NCBI RefSeq assembly: GCF_016429255.1
Contig: NZ_JAELUG010000059.1
Coordinates: 1 to 39,698, forward strand
DNA: 39,698 bases
Source of the DNA: Rhizobium sp. ASV8
GTDB lineage: Bacteria > Pseudomonadota > Alphaproteobacteria > Rhizobiales > Rhizobiaceae
Direction of reading: 5' to 3'
Below are positions 39,518-39,698 of the stretch, piece after piece; the first letter of the stretch is position 1; every line of letters begins with the position of its first letter. Position numbers and translations under genes: made by a program. The notes under the pieces are model-generated. The model saw only the letters and a program-made list of their open reading frames with translations, did no database searches and was not told the DNA's origin.

Positions 39518-39698
39518 TCAGTGACATGCAGGCAGGCCGGGGGCGCCACATGTTTTCTTCTTTTCCGGCGGCTTCTGCGGCGCAGGTGCCGGTGGTTTCT
39601 GCTGCACGATCTTGGGCTGCGGCTGCGGCTTCGGTTGAGCCTGTGGTGGCGGCGCAGGCGCCCTCGCCTGAGCGGCGACATGCGGCACCGGCCGTGGT
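39518..39698 (-). CDS. Proline-rich protein, C-terminal part (cut by window edge)
   Basis: About 59 C-terminal codons of an unidentified protein. They encode a Pro/Gln/Lys-rich stretch (PQAQPKPQPQPKIVQQKPPA) and end in KKKTCGAPGLPACH. Codon pattern and the hairpin behind the stop support a real gene end. Such proline-rich linkers are frequent in exported or envelope-spanning proteins, but the N-terminal part is missing and no family can be named. Confidence 0.6.
   Translation of the reverse strand, partial: PRPVPHVAAQARAPAPPPQAQPKPQPQPKIVQQKPPAPAPQKPPEKKKTCGAPGLPACH

Overview
The window looks like a chromosomal segment of a Rhizobiaceae alphaproteobacterium (Rhizobium/Agrobacterium group). 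The evidence is the suf operon in the order sufS2-sufB-(small membrane gene)-sufC-sufD-sufS-sufX-sufA with Irr-like and RirA-like boxes in front of it. An ATP12-type ATP synthase chaperone, a DUF1489 protein, a typical rhizobial intergenic palindromic repeat (about 8717-8825) and GC-rich codon use agree. No phage, transposase, CRISPR array or integrated element is visible. The assignment comes from recognised families, not from a database search.

Layout. 1-6442: end of a DUF1489 gene, sdaA (serine dehydratase), three membrane-protein genes, a frameshifted secreted-protein gene, a MerR regulator with a palindromic operator inside its own promoter, a GNAT acetyltransferase, and a peptide-deformylase-like gene that has lost its metal ligands. 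6459-8626: small, mostly exported proteins of unknown role, including two tandem paralogues with identical six-cysteine spacing, an orphan terminator that may end a small RNA, and a 53-residue gene. 8717-11534: rhizobial repeat, lipB, tRNA-Leu(GAG), an XRE-type regulator and a DMT transporter.

11608-20026: pccA and pccB, the two propionyl-CoA carboxylase subunits, face each other. Between them lie a glutathione-dependent formaldehyde module (frmA, gfa, a UPF0178 gene, fghA), an SMR exporter behind what reads as a guanidine-II (mini-ykkC) riboswitch, and two tandem DoxX genes. 20192-23895: a lipoprotein, then rluA-like/HAD/ATP12 genes in one operon, then a PCu(A)C copper chaperone. 24068-28688: a tandem glycine riboswitch followed by gcvT-gcvH-gcvP, ended by a strong terminator.

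28835-30440: an alpha/beta hydrolase, an antitoxin-like regulator without a visible toxin, and a ZIP-family metal transporter. 30572-37800: the suf operon on the minus strand, covering cysteine desulfuration, scaffold and carrier, with a two-helix membrane protein coupled to sufB. 38035-39698: an alpha/beta hydrolase divergent from suf, a GNAT acetyltransferase, and the proline-rich end of an unidentified protein.

The parts connect metabolically. LipB makes the octanoyl group from which the lipoyl arm of GcvH is built, and lipoyl synthase and SdaA both need Fe-S clusters of the kind Suf assembles. Glycine cleavage yields one-carbon units and, with serine hydroxymethyltransferase (not in the window), serine, which SdaA turns into pyruvate. 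The best candidates for a second look are the guanidine riboswitch, the degenerate deformylase, the paired six-Cys proteins, the orphan small-RNA terminator and the membrane protein embedded in suf.
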